Shown in pieces: positions 60,752 to 64,000 of a stretch of DNA of 64,000 nucleotides (position 1 is the stretch's first letter; each line of letters starts with the position of its first letter). Source of the stretch: Bradysia coprophila. Its lineage: Eukaryota > Arthropoda > Insecta > Diptera > Sciaridae. The DNA lies in NCBI RefSeq assembly GCF_014529535.1, contig NW_023503293.1:7828729-7892728 (forward strand). The letters run 5' to 3'. The notes under the pieces were generated by a model. The model made no database searches and was not told the DNA's origin. It was given only the letters and a program-made list of their open reading frames with translations. The translations under genes and the position numbers were made by a program.

Positions 60752-63210
60752 ATGGGTCTGTGCAAATGTCCAAAGCGACAAGTGACAAATCAATTCTGTT
60801 TCGATCATCGGGTAAATGTGTGCGAACATTGCATGGTGAATAGTCATCCGACGGTAAGTGTTGTAACAGTCTGTTTGGCTGCTTTTTATTTGACTGATTC
60901 CACACGATTGTGTACTAATGGAAATTCCACCATTCGTTTAGTGTGTGGTTCAATCATATCTGCAGTGGCTGAAAGACAGTGACTACGACAGTCGATGTAA
61001 ATTGTGTAAAGATGAATTGGGCTCTGGTGATTGTATTCGTCTAGTTTGTTACCGTAAGTATTCCGGAACGTCTTTTGTCCCTCTAGGACTCTACTACTTG
61101 TCACTCGGATCATTCTGTCAACCAGTCCTGTGCGCTGCATTCCGTTCTAATTTATTGTTTTCGACGTTTACAGATGTCTATCATTGGGAGTGTTTAAATG
61201 CCAGACAACAATCGTTACCATCGAATACGGCTCCCAGTGGTCACTTATGTCCAACATGCTTAGACCAAATATTTCCACCATCCAATTTGATATCGCCCGT
61301 TGCTGATTACCTACGAAGTCGTCTGGGTCAAGTGAATTGGGGACGAAATGAGTTAGGACTGCCGTTGGTAAGTGATTTGGATCATCGGCACCTGGATGCT
61401 CCTTTGTCGAATGTTGGGATAAATTTTGTCCGGTGTATAGCTTTCAGATGACAAAATTGAAAACATCGGTTCGGGACAGTTCAACAGTCAACATTCAAAT
61501 CATCAAGCGATTCCGAAACACAAGGCTAGTAACGTGAACAATGCGACAAAACAACATTCGGTGCTAAATATCGACTCGATTTCCGCTCAAAATGATTTCC
61601 AAAGTAAGAAAAATTTCGTGTGACTGACGACTGACTTCCGTCAAACGTCTTTCGTGACATTGACGTTTCCATAATTTATTTGGTCATTTGCGGTCTTGTT
61701 CTATTCAATTCTAAATTTCTCTCTTTTTAGCGAATAGCAGAAGAACTGCACTACCGCGTCAATCGCCGATTGGCGGTTCTGATAGAGATGATAATAAATA
61801 TAAAAAGAGGACGCCGGCAGAAATATTCTCCAGATGGTCAAGGTAAGGTGAACAATTTTTCAAAAGCTCAATAGCTGTAAGATCACCAGATCGTCGTAAA
61901 ATTGGGTGAGGTAGACATTGAATGCAGTAGTAGCCGGAGGAATCAAATCTGTCGAACTTAGTCCCGATTTTTGGTAATATTTTCGGTTCATTTAAATTGG
62001 CACTGAATTACAAGTGCAACTTATAGGTCCTTGGCACGTTAATAAATCGATAGCTCGGCGTGACTCTTTGATTACTTTATCGATTTTCGAAGTTGAAATT
62101 GGTCCTTTTCGAAGTGACATTTTCAACACTCGAAATCCTTTCCTCAAAATAGATGGAAAGAATCATCTAATGTTTAGCACCTGCTCAAAAATTCAATATC
62201 AGCTGTACTGTCCAATGAAACGAACAAATTGTCGAGTCATACCATAGAGAATGCACTTAAAGTTTTCTGCATTGTTGTGTGTTGACTGAAACTGTTAGTT
62301 AATATCATGGTGACGATTGTTTGACCGGAACAAAGAGGAACGTCACAACATTTTTTTTTTTCTAAAAAGAGATGGAGGTGATTTCGAAATTAGAGCTTGA
62401 ATTAGAGTGGGTAAGACATCAAAACAGGATGTGTTACCAATATAAATTTTGATTGAAATTTCCACGAGTCAATGCTTGTTCCGAAGAGAATTTCTGACGA
62501 AACAGAAGCTTATGTACAAAAATTATCCTCAGATGTCTGGAAGAATTGATTTGAACAAAAAAAAAAAAAAAAAAAACGCTCAGCCCATGCAGTACGCAGG
62601 CCGACATAAAGTTCGTTAAATTTTATCGACTTATTTCGATCCGCACGAATATGCTTTGATATTGATGGTAACCGCAATCTGGCTGACAATTGTTGCGTTT
62701 CATTCAGTACATGCAGATCAAACACTGTGGATGAAACAACTTCACTCGCAAGGAAGGCGCGTAGACTGAAACTGAACGTCCAGTCCACCTGAAAATAGTT
62801 GATTCTGAACTTAGCTGACCTGAATTGACCTGAAATTTAAAATCAAAAGAAATTCAAGGAAATCAGGTCAGTCTACACAGTCCGAAAAAGTCTTAGATAT
62901 ACCTGAAACCTGACCTGATCTACCTGCATTTCTATTGGTAATCAGATTTTAGGGCGGGTAAAAACTTCCAGTTCAGGTTCAGTTCTAATCAAATTCAGAT
63001 CAACTGAGCATTAAGTTTCTGGTCGATCTAAAGAGAAAATGTTAAATTTCCAGACGCTTATATTCACCGTCATCCCGACCACCATGGCGTCGAACTTGGT
63101 TCATTGTACTGGCCAGCATTTTAATTTTCGTTTTGGTCATTTATGTGATGGCAACATTAGGACGTTCCAGCACCGATGTGGACGATGCATTTATTCAAAA
63201 TCATCAGTAA
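60752..63210 (+). CDS. Zfpl1: Zinc finger protein-like 1 (ZFPL1), cis-Golgi membrane protein
   Basis: Golgi integral membrane protein that binds GM130 and helps keep cis-Golgi structure. Exons 60752-60853, 60942-61053, 61174-61367, 61441-61603, 61731-61842 and 63054-63210 join in frame into 279 residues. The N-terminus [20 protein letters not shown] and CEHC form the B-box-like finger; CKLC...VYHWEC...CPTC is the RING-like finger; FPPSNL and [12 protein letters not shown] are diagnostic. A conserved [10 protein letters not shown] stretch precedes the single C-terminal transmembrane segment ([17 protein letters not shown]). Exon 4 uses the acceptor TGTATAG at 61440, not the nearby TTTCAG, because only that keeps the frame. 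Start is ATG 60752, with no earlier ATG in frame. Confidence 0.93.
61843..63053. other. ZFPL1 last intron, 1.2 kb
   Basis: Bounded by GTAAGG at 61843 and AATTTCCAG at 63045-63053. It has a 20 bp A run (62558-62577) and a CTGACCTGA / TCAGGTCAG-rich tract at 62805-62930. A 77-codon frame at 62014-62247 shows no family motif. No nested gene recognised. Confidence 0.6.
62805..62945. repeat. Short TGACCTGA-rich tract
   Basis: CTGACCTGAATTGACCTGAAAT, AATCAGGTCAGTC, CCTGAAACCTGACCTGATCTACCTG: about six copies of ACCTGA / TCAGGT in 140 bp, in both orientations. Probably a decayed simple repeat. Confidence 0.4.
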
Positions 63211-63463
63211 AAAGTGATGGGAACATGATGGAGCATGAAAAATATTTTTTAATTTTATCCCACACAAAACCAACAACAACTAAAAAAATCGGAACATAAT
63301 AATCGGAACGCTATTCTGTTGTTAATTATTATGATAACGTTAACTGTCAATTGAATTTTTGCAAACAAGAAATATATTTAATAACACAAACAAGGGCATC
63401 AGCATTCATTCGATCTTAGAGGCAGACCAATAAGAAAAGATCATGAAAATTTTCACCCTTCAA

Positions 63464-63506
63464 TAGACTGTTACGATTAGAGCGAGAATACCGAAGACCA
63501 GCAGAG
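63464..63506. repeat. Partial copy of the CTGGTCTTCGG foldback family
   Basis: AATAGACTGTTACGATTAGAGCGAGAATACCGAAGACCAG is the reverse end of the unit clustered at 48893-49690. Only this end is present. Confidence 0.6.
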
Positions 63507-63649
63507 GCGCCGACTTTCGTTTGAGTTGTTGGGTGCTCAAACCTTTGACTCAGATCATAGTTTTAGTTTTACTGAAATTGATTAGTCTAGACCCCAAGTT
63601 GTTAAACACAAGAGTTTTTATTTCATCATTATGAAATCAAACTTTAACA

Positions 63650-64000
63650 AAAGCATCCGAAGATAAATTGAGAGTGACACAAAGAGCCATGGAACGGAGT
63701 ATGCTTGGAATAACACTCAGAGACAGAATGACGAATCAATGGATTCGACAACAAACCAGGGTCGTTGATGTCATGGAAAGAATAGCATCTCTGAAATGGA
63801 GCTGGGCGGGACATATTGCAAGAAGGACAGACGAACGTTGGACCAAAAAGATCATGAACTGGCGACCATATAAAAGACGAGCTATAGGTAGACCACCAGA
63901 GAGATGGACAAACGGAATTAAGAATATTGCAGGTACAAACTGGCAGCAAATGGCAATGGATCGTACGAAATGGAAAGAAGTTGGAGAGGCCTACATCCAG
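63650..64000 (+). mobile_element. LINE ORF2 C-terminal part (endonuclease-reverse transcriptase)
   Basis: Open frame to the window end without a stop. It reads QRAMERSMLGITLRDRMTNQ, then KWSWAGHIARRTDERW, RAIGRPPERWTNGI and EVGEAYIQ. This is the well-known C-terminal region of insect non-LTR endonuclease-reverse transcriptases (RTE/BovB-like, often annotated craniofacial development protein 2-like), downstream of the catalytic domain. The copy is 5'-truncated near 63650, as LINEs often are, since no reverse transcriptase motif precedes it. The rest lies beyond the window. Confidence 0.8.

Noticed and set aside
62014-62247. Nested gene in the ZFPL1 last intron
   Set aside because: Only a 77-codon frame with no recognisable motif and no supporting promoter or splice signals.

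Overview
The window is AT-rich animal nuclear DNA. It carries ten intron-bearing housekeeping genes, eight of them with at least one exon under 300 bp. The armadillo (beta-catenin) product is close to the fly protein over its whole length, down to the N-terminal NRTMSH and C-terminal AWYDTD motifs. This points to Diptera. A lower dipteran such as a fungus gnat (Sciaroidea) is my guess, but no species-level marker is visible. Coordinates below come from joining exons by reading frame and GT/AG sites.

Layout. 1-6 kb: HINT1 (+), then a gene-poor stretch. 5.9-7.1 kb: a small membrane RING-H2 ubiquitin ligase (-), divergent from Nup160 (+, 12 exons, 7.45-12.29 kb). Nup160 converges on the exosome cap subunit CSL4 (-, 12.4-13.2 kb). 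13.2-18.9 kb: a non-coding block full of short inverted-repeat elements. 18.95-20.5 kb: TMEM59/BSMAP-family membrane protein (-). 21.4-22.9 kb: a decayed G-domain (AIG1/fungal G-domain type) gene holding a nested pair of MITEs. 29.2-41.0 kb: armadillo (+), with introns of 3.8 and 4.1 kb; the first holds a copia-type gag fossil. 44.5-45.1 kb: a small THAP-domain gene. 46.6-47.4 kb: a chromoshadow-only HP1-like gene (+), convergent with the mitochondrial ribosome-assembly GTPase MTG1 (-). 51.7-53.3 kb: proteasome ATPase Rpt2 (+), convergent with YAE1 (-), whose first exon lies 1.5 kb upstream beyond an intron full of MITEs. 56.0-57.0 kb: RNA polymerase III subunit RPC6. 57.9-60.1 kb: an unexplained 2.1 kb segment bounded by a 22 bp direct repeat. 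60.75-63.2 kb: Golgi protein ZFPL1. 63.65 kb to the end: the 3' end of a LINE open reading frame.

The genes do not form a pathway. They are ordinary housekeeping loci (nuclear pore, exosome, proteasome, Pol III, mitoribosome, Fe-S loading, Golgi, Wnt/adhesion) packed in divergent and convergent pairs and separated by repeat-rich DNA. Several genes end very tightly: AATAAA abuts the CSL4 stop codon and overlaps the RPC6 stop codon.

The most unusual material is the HP1-like protein with a chromoshadow domain but no chromodomain, the fossil G-domain gene, and a set of short foldback elements. The foldbacks show nested insertions, variable palindromic cores between constant ends, a tRNA-like module inside the elements, and repeat motifs inside one element that differ between copies by the same coordinated base change.
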